From Mycobacterium heckeshornense (GTDB taxonomy: Bacteria > Actinomycetota > Actinomycetes > Mycobacteriales > Mycobacteriaceae): a stretch of DNA of 64,000 nt. Below, in pieces: positions 55,628 through 64,000 of the stretch; position 1 is the first letter of the stretch; each line of letters begins with the position of its first letter. Under the pieces are notes generated by a model, which was not told the DNA's origin, ran no database searches, and saw nothing but the letters and a program-made list of their open reading frames with translations. Location of the stretch: NCBI RefSeq assembly GCF_016592155.1, contig NZ_AP024237.1:4650001-4714000 (forward strand), written 5' to 3'. The translations under genes were made by a program, and so were the position numbers.

Positions 55628-56881
55628 GTGAACCGAGCAGTCATGTTGCGGATCGCCGCGTGCGGAATCCTGGGTCTCGGGGCCGCTCTGCTGATCGCCG
55701 CGCTGCTGCTGTGGACCTACACCACCAGCAGGATCACCAAGATTCCGCTCGACCTCGACACCACGCTGATCAACGACGGCAACGGAACCGCGCTCGACCC
55801 CGCGTCGCTGTCCGGTGACCACTACGTCGTCGACCAGAACGTACCGCTGGTATCCCAGCAACAGATCAGCGTCGAGTCACCCGCCAACGCCGACGTGGTC
55901 ACACTGCAAGTCGGCAGCACCGTGCGGCGCAGCGACAAACAAAAGGACACTGGCCTGCTGCTGGCCATCGTCGATACCGTCACCCTCAACCGCAAAACCG
56001 CGATGGCCGTCTCCGACGAAACCCATCCCGGCGGCTCGGTGCAGAAACCGCGCAGCATCAACGACGAGAGCCCGCCCACCAATATCGCGCTGCCCCACGA
56101 CGGGTTGGCCTACCGGTTTCCTTTTCACACCGAGAAGATGACCTACCCGTACTTCGACCCGATCGCCCAGAAGGCGTATGACGCCAACTACCAGGGGCAA
56201 GAAGACGTCAACGGCCTGACCACCTACAAGTTCACCCAGAACGTCGGCTACGACGCCGATGGCAAGCTCGTCGACCCGGTCAAATACCCCTCGCTGTATG
56301 CCAACGACGACGACGGCAAAGTCACCGCTACGGCCGCGAAGTGGGGCCTGCCGGGCGACAATCCCGACGAGAAAATCACCATGACCCGCTACTACGCCGC
56401 GCAGCGGACGTTCTGGGTTGACCCGGTGACCGGCACGATCGTCAAAACACAGGAGCATGCCAACCACTACTTCGCGCGCGACCCGCTCAAGGCTGAGGTG
56501 ACGCTCGCCGACTACAAAGTCACCTCCACCGAGGAAACCATTGAGGCGCAAGTCAACGCGGCCCGCGACGAGCGGGACCGATTGGCGCTGTGGTCACGGG
56601 TTTTGCCGACCACGTTCACCGCGGCGGGCCTGATCGCGCTGGTCGGCGGTGTGGTGCTCGGCTGGTTCAGCCTGCGCACCGGGGCGGCTTTGATCGATCC
56701 CGGCCTGGATCGAGCCGACCACGGTTTCTTCGGCCGCGATGAGACGGCGGGTGAACCGGTATCCGGGGCGGAAGCCGAAACCGAGATACTGCCGACGCGC
56801 CCTGACCTGCACGACGACGCCCGCGCACCGGGTGCGCCGGAGCCACGTCCGCGTGATTCGGGTCCACCGGACCGCCCCTAG
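55628..56881 (+). CDS. pgfA: DUF3068/PorA-family membrane protein PgfA (Rv0227c-like)
   Basis: A 417-aa protein with one N-terminal helix (GILGLGAALLIAALLLWTYT), a periplasmic domain (RITKIPLDLDTTLINDGNGT through EEDVNGLTTYKFTQ-type beta-rich sequence), a second helix near residue 330 (TFTAAGLIALVGGVVLGWFS) and a polar C-terminal tail. This is the DUF3068 layout. The M. smegmatis homologue PgfA is reported to be essential and to act with MmpL3/TtfA in trehalose-monomycolate trafficking and polar growth (recalled, not checked). GTG 55628 follows AAGGAGG by about 10 nt. Confidence 0.87.
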   Translation: MNRAVMLRIAACGILGLGAALLIAALLLWTYTTSRITKIPLDLDTTLINDGNGTALDPASLSGDHYVVDQNVPLVSQQQISVESPANADVVTLQVGSTVRRSDKQKDTGLLLAIVDTVTLNRKTAMAVSDETHPGGSVQKPRSINDESPPTNIALPHDGLAYRFPFHTEKMTYPYFDPIAQKAYDANYQGQEDVNGLTTYKFTQNVGYDADGKLVDPVKYPSLYANDDDGKVTATAAKWGLPGDNPDEKITMTRYYAAQRTFWVDPVTGTIVKTQEHANHYFARDPLKAEVTLADYKVTSTEETIEAQVNAARDERDRLALWSRVLPTTFTAAGLIALVGGVVLGWFSLRTGAALIDPGLDRADHGFFGRDETAGEPVSGAEAETEILPTRPDLHDDARAPGAPEPRPRDSGPPDRP

Positions 56882-56887
56882 CCGACC

Positions 56888-58633
56888 GTGACCCGGGTCA
56901 GCCACCGGGCTCTGCAGTGGTCGGTGCCGGCTTATGCCCTGACAGTGGCGCTGCTGGTGGTCGCGCCGCTGTTGGGCCCCGGCTATTTGTTGCTGCGCGA
57001 CGCGGTGTCCACGCCACGGTCGTATCTGTCGGATGCCGCGCTCGGATTGGGCGAATCGGCGCCGCGGGCTAGCCCGCAGGACTTCGCGGTGGCGCTGGCC
57101 TCACACGTGCTCGACGGCGGCGTGGTGGTCAAGGGGCTGCTTGTGCTCGGGCTGTGGTCGGCCGGCTGGGGCGCAGCCCGGCTGCTGACACGTGTGCTGC
57201 CCGAAGCCGGCAGGCCGGGCCAGCTGGTCGCGACGACGCTGGCGATCTGGAACCCCTATGTCGCGGAGCGGCTGTTGCAGGGGCATTGGAGTTTGCTGGT
57301 CGGCTACGGCTGCCTGCCCTGGGTCGCGACCAGCATGCTGGATCTGCGGCTCGGGACACGCCGGCGAGGGTTCTTTGCGCTGGCGTTTTGGGTCGCGCTG
57401 GCCGGTTTGACACCGACGGGGCTGATGCTGGCCGCGGCAGTGGCGCTGGTGTGCGCGGTCACGCCCGGACCGGGATCTCCGCGCTGGTTATGCACGGCTG
57501 GGGCGCTGGGGGCCGCGATGCTGGCGGCGCTGCCCTGGTTGACAGCGGCGGCGCTGAGTCCGTCGTCAGGCGCATGGGCACAAACTCCCGCGGTCGCGGT
57601 GTTCGCCGCGCGGGCCGAGCCCGGTTTGGGCACGCTGGGCGGCCTGGCCGGCTTGGGCGGAATCTGGAATGGCGAGGCCGTCCCCACCTCCCGGACAACG
57701 CCGCTGGCGGCGCTGGCCACCGCGGCGCTGCTTGGCGTGGTGGCGACCGGCCTGCCGGTGCTGGTACGTCGCGCGGTTGCCATCCCGCTGCTGGTGCTGG
57801 CGGTGGTTGCCGTGGTGCTGCCCGCGGTGTTGGCCACTGGGCCCGGGCTGGCGATGTTGCAGGGGCTGGTCGACGCCGCTCCGGGACTTGCGGTGGTGCG
57901 CGACGGACAAAAGTGGGTGGCGTTGGCGATGCCCGGATATGCACTCGCCGGCGCCGCCGCGGTGGTGACGCTGCGACGGTGGCTGAGACCGACGGCGACG
58001 GCGGCGGCGTGCTGCCTGGCGCTGATCGCGGGCCTGCCTGATCTGGCTTGGGGGGTCGCGGGCAAAGTCGGGCCCGTGCGCTACCCCGCCGGCTGGGCCG
58101 CCGTTGCGGCGGCGATCAACGAGCATCCCGGCCCGGTCGCGGTGTTGCCCGCGGGCACCATGCGGCGGTTCAGCTGGGCGGGTGCGGCGCCGGTGCTCGA
58201 CCCGCTGCCGCGCTGGTTACGCGCCGACGTGCTGAGCACCGGCGACCTGACGGTTTCCGGGATTACCGTGCCGGGCGAAGGTGCCCACGCCCGCGCGGTG
58301 CAGAGCTTGCTGCTGACCGGGGTTGATTCTGCTCATCTACGCGAAGCGGGCGTGGCCTGGCTGGTGGTCGAGTCGGGAACCGCGGGGGACATGGGCGCGG
58401 CCGCCCGCACCCTGGACCCGCTGCCGCCGGTGCATCGTGACGCGGATCTGGCACTGTTCCGGATCGGTGGCCACGGTGCCGCAACGCCGACGCGTCGGCG
58501 GCTGGCGGTGCTGGCCGCGCACGTGACCTGGCTGGCGACGTTTGTCAGCGGCGCCGTCGGTATGGCGGTGGGCAGACGGCATCGGGGTCGTGGTCAAGCG
58601 CAACGATCCGACGGAGACGTCCTCACCAACTAG
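56888..58633 (+). CDS. Large polytopic membrane protein, Rv0226c-like
   Basis: A 581-aa protein with about 11-12 hydrophobic helices (WSVPAYALTVALLVVAPLLG; LVLGLWSAGWGAARLL; GLMLAAAVALVCAVTPG; AIPLLVLAVVAVVLPAVLA) and a soluble loop at residues about 400-520 (PAGWAAVAAAINEHPGPVAV, WLVVESGTAGDMGAA). The architecture resembles GT-C-type or AftD-like transferases, but no confident catalytic motif is seen. It starts at GTG 56888, 6 bp after pgfA, so likely co-transcribed with it. Function unknown. Confidence 0.82.
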   Translation: MTRVSHRALQWSVPAYALTVALLVVAPLLGPGYLLLRDAVSTPRSYLSDAALGLGESAPRASPQDFAVALASHVLDGGVVVKGLLVLGLWSAGWGAARLLTRVLPEAGRPGQLVATTLAIWNPYVAERLLQGHWSLLVGYGCLPWVATSMLDLRLGTRRRGFFALAFWVALAGLTPTGLMLAAAVALVCAVTPGPGSPRWLCTAGALGAAMLAALPWLTAAALSPSSGAWAQTPAVAVFAARAEPGLGTLGGLAGLGGIWNGEAVPTSRTTPLAALATAALLGVVATGLPVLVRRAVAIPLLVLAVVAVVLPAVLATGPGLAMLQGLVDAAPGLAVVRDGQKWVALAMPGYALAGAAAVVTLRRWLRPTATAAACCLALIAGLPDLAWGVAGKVGPVRYPAGWAAVAAAINEHPGPVAVLPAGTMRRFSWAGAAPVLDPLPRWLRADVLSTGDLTVSGITVPGEGAHARAVQSLLLTGVDSAHLREAGVAWLVVESGTAGDMGAAARTLDPLPPVHRDADLALFRIGGHGAATPTRRRLAVLAAHVTWLATFVSGAVGMAVGRRHRGRGQAQRSDGDVLTN

Positions 58634-58807
58634 GGTTTGGTCCTTGTCGTGCTGATCGTCGGCGTGCACACCGCCTGAATGCCCGCCGCACTCCCGTCTG
58701 AAGCGGTCGCGACGACAACTTGGGCTCGGGCGGCATTCTTCAGCCTGGCTTCAGATTGGCCTTCTACCGTCGCGGGCATCGCCGAACTTCGGCACCGAGG
58801 AGGCACG

Positions 58808-59275
58808 ATGACCGACGAACGACCAACCCACAGCTCAGCCGACGAAGCCTCCGGCAATCCTCGCGCCGAACACGCAAGCCGGGACGCTCATGCTGCTCCA
58901 ACCTCGGCTAGTCCAGCCACCGCGCCGAGGCCGTCGCTGATACACCGGCACCCCGCCGGTGTCGCGGTCGGCAGCGGAGTGGTCGGACTCGTCCTCGGGG
59001 CCATCGCGACAGCCATCTTCATGCCACTGTTTGCCCCGCCGGCTGCGCCACCGGGCTGGGCGGTTGTACCGCCGCCACCGCCCGTCCAATTTGGTCCACC
59101 GCCATTTGGCCCCTGGGCCCCGCCACCGCCACCGGGAGCCTGGGCCCCGCCGCCAGGACTGCCAGGCCCGCCGCCGGGAGCCTGGGGGCCACCCCCGCCA
59201 GGAATGCCAGGCCCGCGGTTGACCCCGGGTGCTCCGGCGACCTCACCCGGGCAGCCCCCAGCACCAAACCGATGA
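58808..59275 (+). CDS. Proline-rich single-pass membrane protein
   Basis: A 155-aa protein with a hydrophilic N-terminus (TDERPTHSSADEASG), one helix (AVGSGVVGLVLGAIATAIFM, residues about 55-75) and a tail almost entirely of Pro, Gly, Ala and Trp in GPPPGAWGPPPPGMPGP-type repeats. The tail probably lies outside the membrane and can act as a flexible spacer or protein-binding surface. No enzymatic motif. A frame from 58679 is longer; ATG 58808 has GAGGAGG 6 nt upstream. Function unknown. Confidence 0.75.
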   Translation: MTDERPTHSSADEASGNPRAEHASRDAHAAPTSASPATAPRPSLIHRHPAGVAVGSGVVGLVLGAIATAIFMPLFAPPAAPPGWAVVPPPPPVQFGPPPFGPWAPPPPPGAWAPPPGLPGPPPGAWGPPPPGMPGPRLTPGAPATSPGQPPAPNR

Positions 59276-59339
59276 CGTGGCGCAGCAGCGCCCACCGCGT
59301 AGATAACCGATCCGATCACCGATTGGGAGGGACACAGTC

Positions 59340-59582
59340 ATGAAATTCAGGCAACTGCTCGCCGGCTCACTGCTCGCCAGTGCCCTGGGGGCGCCCCTTG
59401 CGGGCCTCGGTGTTGCCGTGGCGAATGCAGAGCCGCCACCGCCGCCTCCTCCGGGACCTGCGCAGCCGGGACCGCCGCCACCACCCGGACCGCTGGGACC
59501 CGGCCCGGGTGGGCCACCTCCGCCCGGACCCTTAGGTCCACCGCCTCCCGGACCCTTAGGTCCACCGCCGCCGGGCTTCTGA
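59340..59582 (+). CDS. Small secreted proline/glycine-rich protein
   Basis: An 80-aa protein with a Sec-type signal peptide (KFRQLLAGSLLASALGAPLA, cleavage after VANA) followed by PPPPPPPG-PGPLG repeats to the C-terminus. ATG 59340 has GGGAGGG about 8 nt upstream. It follows the first proline-rich gene by 64 bp, so the two are probably one transcript. The repeat tract is encoded by 24-bp DNA units containing the rare Leu codon TTA. Function unknown. Confidence 0.75.
   Translation: MKFRQLLAGSLLASALGAPLAGLGVAVANAEPPPPPPPGPAQPGPPPPPGPLGPGPGGPPPPGPLGPPPPGPLGPPPPGF
59523..59570 (+). repeat. Two tandem 24-bp units encoding PGPLGPPP
   Basis: Units 59523-59546 and 59547-59570 differ only at the last base. 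They lie in frame in the secreted protein and have partial flanking units, so slippage could change the length of the peptide. Confidence 0.8.
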
Positions 59583-59612
59583 TGCCGGATGACCGCTAAC
59601 AGCGCACCAATG

Positions 59613-59645
59613 TGGCCGCCTCAATCGAGATGATTGGGGCGGCCA
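59613..59645. terminator. Near-perfect hairpin between convergent genes
   Basis: TGGCCGCCTCAATC (59613-59626) pairs with 59632-59645 with one mismatch, around a 5-nt loop. Confidence 0.65.
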
Positions 59646-59727
59646 CTGCGCGTTTTGACCGTGACGCGAACCGTGAAAAACGCCAACGACCGTCAACGGC
59701 CAGCGACTTCGCCGCAGACCGCCGGCG

Positions 59728-60954
59728 TTACACCACACCGCTGACACGGTGGCCGGCGTGCACTGCCTCTAGCACACCGCGCATCGCCTCGGCGCTTTGG
59801 CGCCATGAGAATTCAGCGCATCGGGTCTGCGCCTTGCCGCCGAGTTCGGCACGCATCACCGGATCGGCCAACAGTTGTTCGAGCCGGTTCACCAGCTCCT
59901 CGCGGTCGTCCACCAGTATTCCGGTCACTCCGTCGACGATGGAGTCGCACAGCCCGCCAGAGGATCGGTAGCCGATCGTGGGCACAGCGTGCTGGGCCGC
60001 CTCCACCACGGCCAGACCCCACCCTTCTTTGCGGGACGGCAACACATGTACCCAAGAACGTTGCACCACATAGTGTTTGGTGATGTCGTCGACATGGCCG
60101 TGAAATGTCACCGCGTCGGTGACGCCGAGCCGGTTGGCATGGTCGACCAGGCGCTGCCGCCACCACCCGCCGCCGACGATGTCAAGATGCAGATCTGGTA
60201 TCCGCGGCCGCAACGCCGCGACAGCGTCCAGCGCATGCTCGATCTGCTTGTGCGGAACAAGCCGCGACAACACCACCACCCGCGGCGACGCCGCGCGCGG
60301 TCCGCACAGGGTCTGTGCGGGCGCCTTGTCAAGACCGTTGCGCACCACCGCGATTCGATCGCTGCCCACGCCGAGTTCGACAAGATCGCGGGCCGACGGC
60401 AACGACACCGTCACGTACTGATTGCGACGGTGCAGCCGCGGCGACAACCTCGACTCGACATACCAGCCGAGCCGGCCGAGCACCGGCCCGGCCACCGGCC
60501 ACTGTTCGCGGTGACAGTGATGCACCAGCACGGCCACCCGCCGCCCATACAGCAGTCGCGCCAGAAACGGCAAGCCGTTTTGCGTGTCGACCACCACGTC
60601 GGGACGCACCCGCGCCAACGGGCCCAACCCCAATCGTGCCGCCGCCATCGCCAGCAGCGCCCGGGGGTACACCGAATACCGTCCGCCGGCGCGGGTGACC
60701 CGCACGCCGTCGACCACCTCGCGTCGCGGCGCGCCGGGGTAGTGCGCGGTACGCAGGGTGACGTCCACACCGGTCGCGGCGAGTTGCGCGCCGATGCGCT
60801 GCAGATAGGCTTCGCTGCCACCCCCTTGCGGATGACCGGTGTCGCGCCAGCACAGCAGCAATACCGCGCTGACACCCCGGGATTTGTGGCCCGAGGGCTC
60901 ACTGTGCGCGGCAGACATCGGGTGACAGCCTAACGTGGGTCCGGTGGCCGTCAC
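59728..60954 (-). CDS. GT4-type glycosyltransferase, Rv0225-like
   Basis: A 408-aa GT-B glycosyltransferase. The N-terminal donor-side glycine loop is GHPQGGGSEAYLQRIGAQL. The C-terminal domain has VVVLSRLVPHKQIEHALDAV and LHLDIVGGGWWRQRLVDHA, and the EX7E-type segment SRKEGWGLAVVEAAQ with GYRSSGGLCDSIVDGVTGIL. Donor and acceptor are unknown. ATG 60918 (MSAAHSEPSG) may be the real start rather than 60954 (MTATGPTLG), because the longer start overlaps the start region of the divergent methyltransferase. Mtb Rv0225 is about 384 aa. Confidence 0.87.
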   Translation of the reverse strand: MTATGPTLGCHPMSAAHSEPSGHKSRGVSAVLLLCWRDTGHPQGGGSEAYLQRIGAQLAATGVDVTLRTAHYPGAPRREVVDGVRVTRAGGRYSVYPRALLAMAAARLGLGPLARVRPDVVVDTQNGLPFLARLLYGRRVAVLVHHCHREQWPVAGPVLGRLGWYVESRLSPRLHRRNQYVTVSLPSARDLVELGVGSDRIAVVRNGLDKAPAQTLCGPRAASPRVVVLSRLVPHKQIEHALDAVAALRPRIPDLHLDIVGGGWWRQRLVDHANRLGVTDAVTFHGHVDDITKHYVVQRSWVHVLPSRKEGWGLAVVEAAQHAVPTIGYRSSGGLCDSIVDGVTGILVDDREELVNRLEQLLADPVMRAELGGKAQTRCAEFSWRQSAEAMRGVLEAVHAGHRVSGVV

Positions 60955-61707
60955 CGACCTCGTTGCTCGGCGGGCGACACTGTCCCGCTCGTTGCGGTTG
61001 CTGTGGGAGTTCCGCTACGAGCAGTCGCAGCCGGCCCGCTTCTACGGCGCGCTGGCCGCCGACACCGCGACAATGGTCGCCGACCTGTGGCGGGCCATGC
61101 ACGGCGCGCCCCGGCGGGCCGCCGACTGCTCGACGTCGGCGGCGGGCCGGGATATTTCGCGGCAGCCTTCGCCGCGGTCGGTGTCGACTACCTCGGTGTC
61201 GAACCCAACCCCGACGAGATGCACGCGCCCGGACCGGCGCCCGACGAACGGCCGGGTAGGTTCGTGCGGGCCTCCGGGATGGCGTTGCCATTCGCCGACG
61301 ACAGTGTCGACATCTGCCTGTCGTCGAACGTCGCCGAACACGTGCCCCGGCCCTGGCAGCTCGGCAACGAGATGCTGCGCGTCACCAAACCGGGCGGTAT
61401 GACGGTGTTGTCCTACACGGTGTGGCTGGGGCCGTTCGGCGGCCATGAAATGGGCTGGACGCATTATCTCGGCGGGGCCCGCGCCGCGGCCCGCTACGCC
61501 CGCAAACACGGCCATCCGGCCAAGAACAACTATGGGTCGTCGCTTTTCGCGGTGTCGGCGGCCGACGGCCTGGACTGGGCGGCCAGTACCGGCGCGCTGG
61601 TGGCGGCTTTTCCCCGTTACCACCCGCGATGGGCATGGTGGACGACGTCCGTGCCGGTGCTACGAGAGTTTCTGGTGAGCAACTTGGTGCTGGTGCTGCA
61701 ACCCTAG
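60944..61707 (+). pseudogene. SAM-dependent methyltransferase, Rv0224c-like, single-base frameshift
   Basis: The frame from GTG 60944 gives VAVTDLVARRATLSRSLRLL up to AMHGAPR, then the continuing frame has RLLDVGGGPGYFAAAF (motif I), VDYLGVEPNPDEMHA, VDICLSSNVAEHVPRPWQLG and LRVTKPGGMTVLSYTVW. A C4 run (61109-61112) needs a fifth C; adding it gives 254 aa, exactly the recalled length of Rv0224c, which is reported essential in Mtb. It is more likely a base-calling error than a real loss. It is divergent from the glycosyltransferase. Confidence 0.9.
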
Positions 61708-61774
61708 TCGCACCGCAATTCCACTTGACTGAAACCTGTTCTCGTTTGGGTTCCGGCTGGGTAGGGTTGGCGCC

Positions 61775-63244
61775 ATGACCGACAGCCTGAAGACCGAATA
61801 CGACAAGCTGTTCATCGGCGGCACGTGGACCCAGCCGTCGACTCCAGACGTTATCGAGGTGCGCTGCCCGGCCACCGGAGAGTACGTCGGCAAGGTGCCG
61901 CTGGCCGCCGCCGCGGACGTCGACGCCGCCGTCGCCGCTGCCCGCAAGGCGTTCGACACCGGCCCGTGGCCGTCCACCCCGCCGGCACAGCGCGCCGCCG
62001 TGCTCGCGGCCGCGGTCAAGCTGATGGAAGACCGCAAGGAACTGTTCACCGGGCTGCTCGCCGCCGAGACCGGCCAGCCGCCGACGATCATCGAAACCAT
62101 GCACTGGGCCGGATCCATGGGGTCGCTGACCTTCTTCGCCGGCGCGGCGGACAAGGTCAAGTGGACCGAGACCCGCAACGGTGCCTACGGGCAAACCATC
62201 GTGAGCCGCGAGCCGATGGGTGTGGTCGGCGCGATCGTCGCATGGAACGTGCCGTTGTTCTTGGCGGTCAACAAGCTCGGACCCGCATTGCTCGCCGGCT
62301 GCACCGTCGTGCTCAAACCGGCCGCCGAAACTCCGCTATCGGCCAACGCATTGGCCGAGGTCCTCGTTGAAGCCGGCCTGTCTGAAGGGGTGCTGTCGGT
62401 GGTGCCCGGTGGGGCAGACACCGGCCAATCCCTTACGTCCAACCCGGGCGTCGACATGTTCACCTTCACCGGGAGCTCGGCGGTGGGCCGGGAAGTCGGC
62501 AAGCGCGCGGCCGACATGCTCAAGCCGTGCACGCTCGAACTCGGCGGCAAGTCGGCGGCCATCATTCTCGAGGACGTTGACCTGACCGCCGCGGTGCCAA
62601 TGCTGGTGTTCTCGGGCGTGATGAACACGGGCCAAGGCTGTGTCAACCAGACCCGCATTCTGGCGCCGCGCTCCCGGTACGACGAAATCGTGGAAGCGGT
62701 AAGCAATTTCGTGCAATCGCTGCCGGTGGGGCTCCCCTCGGACCCCGCCGCCCAGATCGGGCCGTTGATTTCGGAGAAGCAGCGCAGCCGAGTCGAGGGC
62801 TACATCGCCAAGGGCATCGAAGAAGGGGCGCGGCTGGTTTGCGGCGGCGGCCGACCGGAGGGGCTCGACAGCGGCTACTTTGTGCAGCCCACGGTGTTCG
62901 CCGATGTCGACAACAAGATGACGATCGCCCAGGAGGAAATCTTCGGACCCGTGCTGTGCATCATCCCGTATGAGACCGAGGAGGATGCGATCGCCATCGC
63001 CAACGATTCGGTGTACGGCCTGGCCGGCAGCGTCTGGACCACCGATGTGCCGAAAGGCATTGAGATCTCCCAGAAGATCCGCACCGGTACCTATGGCATC
63101 AACTGGTACGCGTTCGACCCCGGCTCACCGTTCGGTGGTTACAAAAACTCCGGCATTGGGCGCGAAAACGGGCCCGAAGGCGTCGAGCACTTCTGCCAGC
63201 TCAAGAGTGTGCTGCTGCCGATGGGCTACACGATCGACGGCTGA
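61775..63244 (+). CDS. Aldehyde dehydrogenase, Rv0223c-like
   Basis: A 489-aa NAD(P)-dependent aldehyde dehydrogenase (Mtb about 487). The catalytic Cys is in GVMNTGQGCVNQTRILAPRS, the base Glu in CTLELGGKSAAIILEDVDL, the cofactor loop in FTFTGSSAVGREVGKRAA, and the oxyanion Asn in IVAWNVPLFLAVNKLG. It ends PFGGYKNSGIGRENGPEGVEHF. Betaine/aliphatic-aldehyde type is possible; the specific substrate is unknown. ATG 61775 follows a weak site (GGGTTGGCGCC). Intact. Confidence 0.92.
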   Translation: MTDSLKTEYDKLFIGGTWTQPSTPDVIEVRCPATGEYVGKVPLAAAADVDAAVAAARKAFDTGPWPSTPPAQRAAVLAAAVKLMEDRKELFTGLLAAETGQPPTIIETMHWAGSMGSLTFFAGAADKVKWTETRNGAYGQTIVSREPMGVVGAIVAWNVPLFLAVNKLGPALLAGCTVVLKPAAETPLSANALAEVLVEAGLSEGVLSVVPGGADTGQSLTSNPGVDMFTFTGSSAVGREVGKRAADMLKPCTLELGGKSAAIILEDVDLTAAVPMLVFSGVMNTGQGCVNQTRILAPRSRYDEIVEAVSNFVQSLPVGLPSDPAAQIGPLISEKQRSRVEGYIAKGIEEGARLVCGGGRPEGLDSGYFVQPTVFADVDNKMTIAQEEIFGPVLCIIPYETEEDAIAIANDSVYGLAGSVWTTDVPKGIEISQKIRTGTYGINWYAFDPGSPFGGYKNSGIGRENGPEGVEHFCQLKSVLLPMGYTIDG

Positions 63245-63252
63245 TCGGCCCC

Positions 63253-63991
63253 TCAGGCGGCGACATCGTTGAGGGTCACCGTCTGCAGATTGCGGCTGTG
63301 GATGAGATCCAGCAGCTGCGGGTAACAGTGCGTGATAGTGGGTAGGTTGGCGTGCGCCAGCACGATCTGCTGTGGCTGAAAAGCCTTGCCGGCGTTGGCT
63401 ATGAGGCTGGCTTCGGTCTCAGGAGCGGAGTCGCCGAGGCTGGAGCTCCACAGCGTGATCGTCGTGTAGCCGTGGTCGGCGGCGACCCGGTCGATGTCAG
63501 CGTTGTGCACACCGTAGGGTGGCCGGAAGTAAGGGGTGCCGTCCACGCCGTAGGTGCATCTCAGGAAGTCGGCGTTGCGGCGAATCTGGTCGGCCACCGC
63601 GTTCAGCCCGATGCGGGTGAGGTAGGGGTGCGACCAGGTGTGGTTGGCCACCTGGACTTGCCCGGAGTCAACCAGTGGCCGCAGCGCGGGTGCGTTGACC
63701 GACCACGACGGGTGAATACCGGTGACGAAAAAAAGTCAGCCGGGTGCCGCTGTCGCGGCAGAACTGGGCGAACGCACCGACGACAGGGACGCTGGCGCCG
63801 TCATCGACGGTGAGCGCCAATTTATTTCCGCTGCCGGGCAGCCGAGTGAGCACGCCGGCCACCGTCGGCAGCGGCGCCAGCGGGATCTTCCACCGCACCG
63901 GCTCGGCGCCTGCCGCAGCCGCCCGGCCCGCGGCCGCGACAAAAGCAGCGGCAATGGCGCACAGCAATGTCCGCCGTTCGATATTCGGCAC
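63253..63991 (-). pseudogene. CE4 polysaccharide deacetylase family protein, frameshift in an A7 run
   Basis: The N-terminus NIERRTLLCAIAAAFVAAAG looks like a Tat/Sec export signal, then VRWKIPLAPLPTVAGVL and LALTVDDGASVPVVGAF (the TFDDG-type metal-binding motif) up to GTRLTFF. Seven A on the plus strand (63728-63734; six expected) shift the frame, after which VTGIHPSWSVNAPALRPLVD, VANHTWSHPYLTRIG (the HxxxH metal site) and YFRPPYGVHNADID follow. Deleting one A restores 245 aa. It should be a secreted or wall-associated deacetylase of GlcNAc- or peptidoglycan-type sugars. The start lies 9 bp from the window edge, so an upstream start cannot be excluded. Confidence 0.85.
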
Positions 63992-64000
63992 CGCATCAAC

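Overview
This window reads as a chromosomal segment of a slow-grower-type Mycobacterium that is not M. tuberculosis (Mtb). The DNA is GC-rich, many starts are GTG, and the proteins are of mycobacterial types: FadE5, FabG4, HtdX, AftD, R2lox, Aac(2')-Ic and LpqI. Gene order follows the Mtb Rv0276 to Rv0223c block, read in reverse. Rv names are recalled homologies based on motifs, length and order; no database search was run.

Layout. 1-9.9 kb: a partial SAM methyltransferase, a DUF2236 oxygenase, a TetR regulator, a glyoxalase-fold protein, a hydrolase, FadE6, a frameshifted FadD2 and a LigD-type polymerase. 9.9-14.5 kb: a TetR regulator, an iron-binding lipoprotein, PxpB/PxpC, Aac(2')-I and a VapBC-type toxin-antitoxin pair. 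14.5-21.6 kb: a decayed cyclase/LuxR remnant, an amidase, two tandem NarK transporters (each with one frameshift), a HemD/winged-helix regulator and a CbiX-like chelatase. 21.6-29.3 kb: NirB/NirD, Hsp20, a broken small gene and the Sdh1 succinate dehydrogenase. 29.7-37.7 kb: FadE5, FadA2, FabG4, HtdX, TetR, LpqI and a small membrane protein. 37.7-43.7 kb: AftD, a 56-bp tandem repeat and an LMF1-like membrane protein. 43.7-48.5 kb: a molbindin, CydB, CydA and an AlsS-like acetolactate synthase, a block I do not know at this site in Mtb and which has locally lower G+C. 48.5-64 kb: GabD1, R2lox with its TetR, a phosphotriesterase-like lactonase overlapping an AMP-forming ligase, acyltransferase 3, PgfA (DUF3068), a large membrane protein, two proline-rich proteins, a glycosyltransferase, a methyltransferase, an aldehyde dehydrogenase and a polysaccharide deacetylase.

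Functional themes. (1) Nitrate/nitrite assimilation: NarK transporters, NirBD and tetrapyrrole/siroheme-type genes, with AC-N9-AC boxes resembling GlnR sites upstream of nirB and both narK copies. (2) Fatty-acid and beta-oxidation genes, with a near-identical palindrome in the fadA2/fabG4 divergent promoter and in front of the neighbouring tetR, suggesting the regulator's operon targets. (3) Respiration: Sdh1 plus a cytochrome bd oxidase at an unusual locus with a BlaI/MecI-like operator. (4) Cell-envelope arabinan and lipid genes (aftD, pgfA, glycosyltransferase).

Quality caution. Seven otherwise well-conserved genes carry eight single-base frameshifts, mostly in homopolymer runs. In every case correcting one base per shift restores a protein of the family's length. 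Sequencing or assembly error is therefore as likely as real pseudogenisation.
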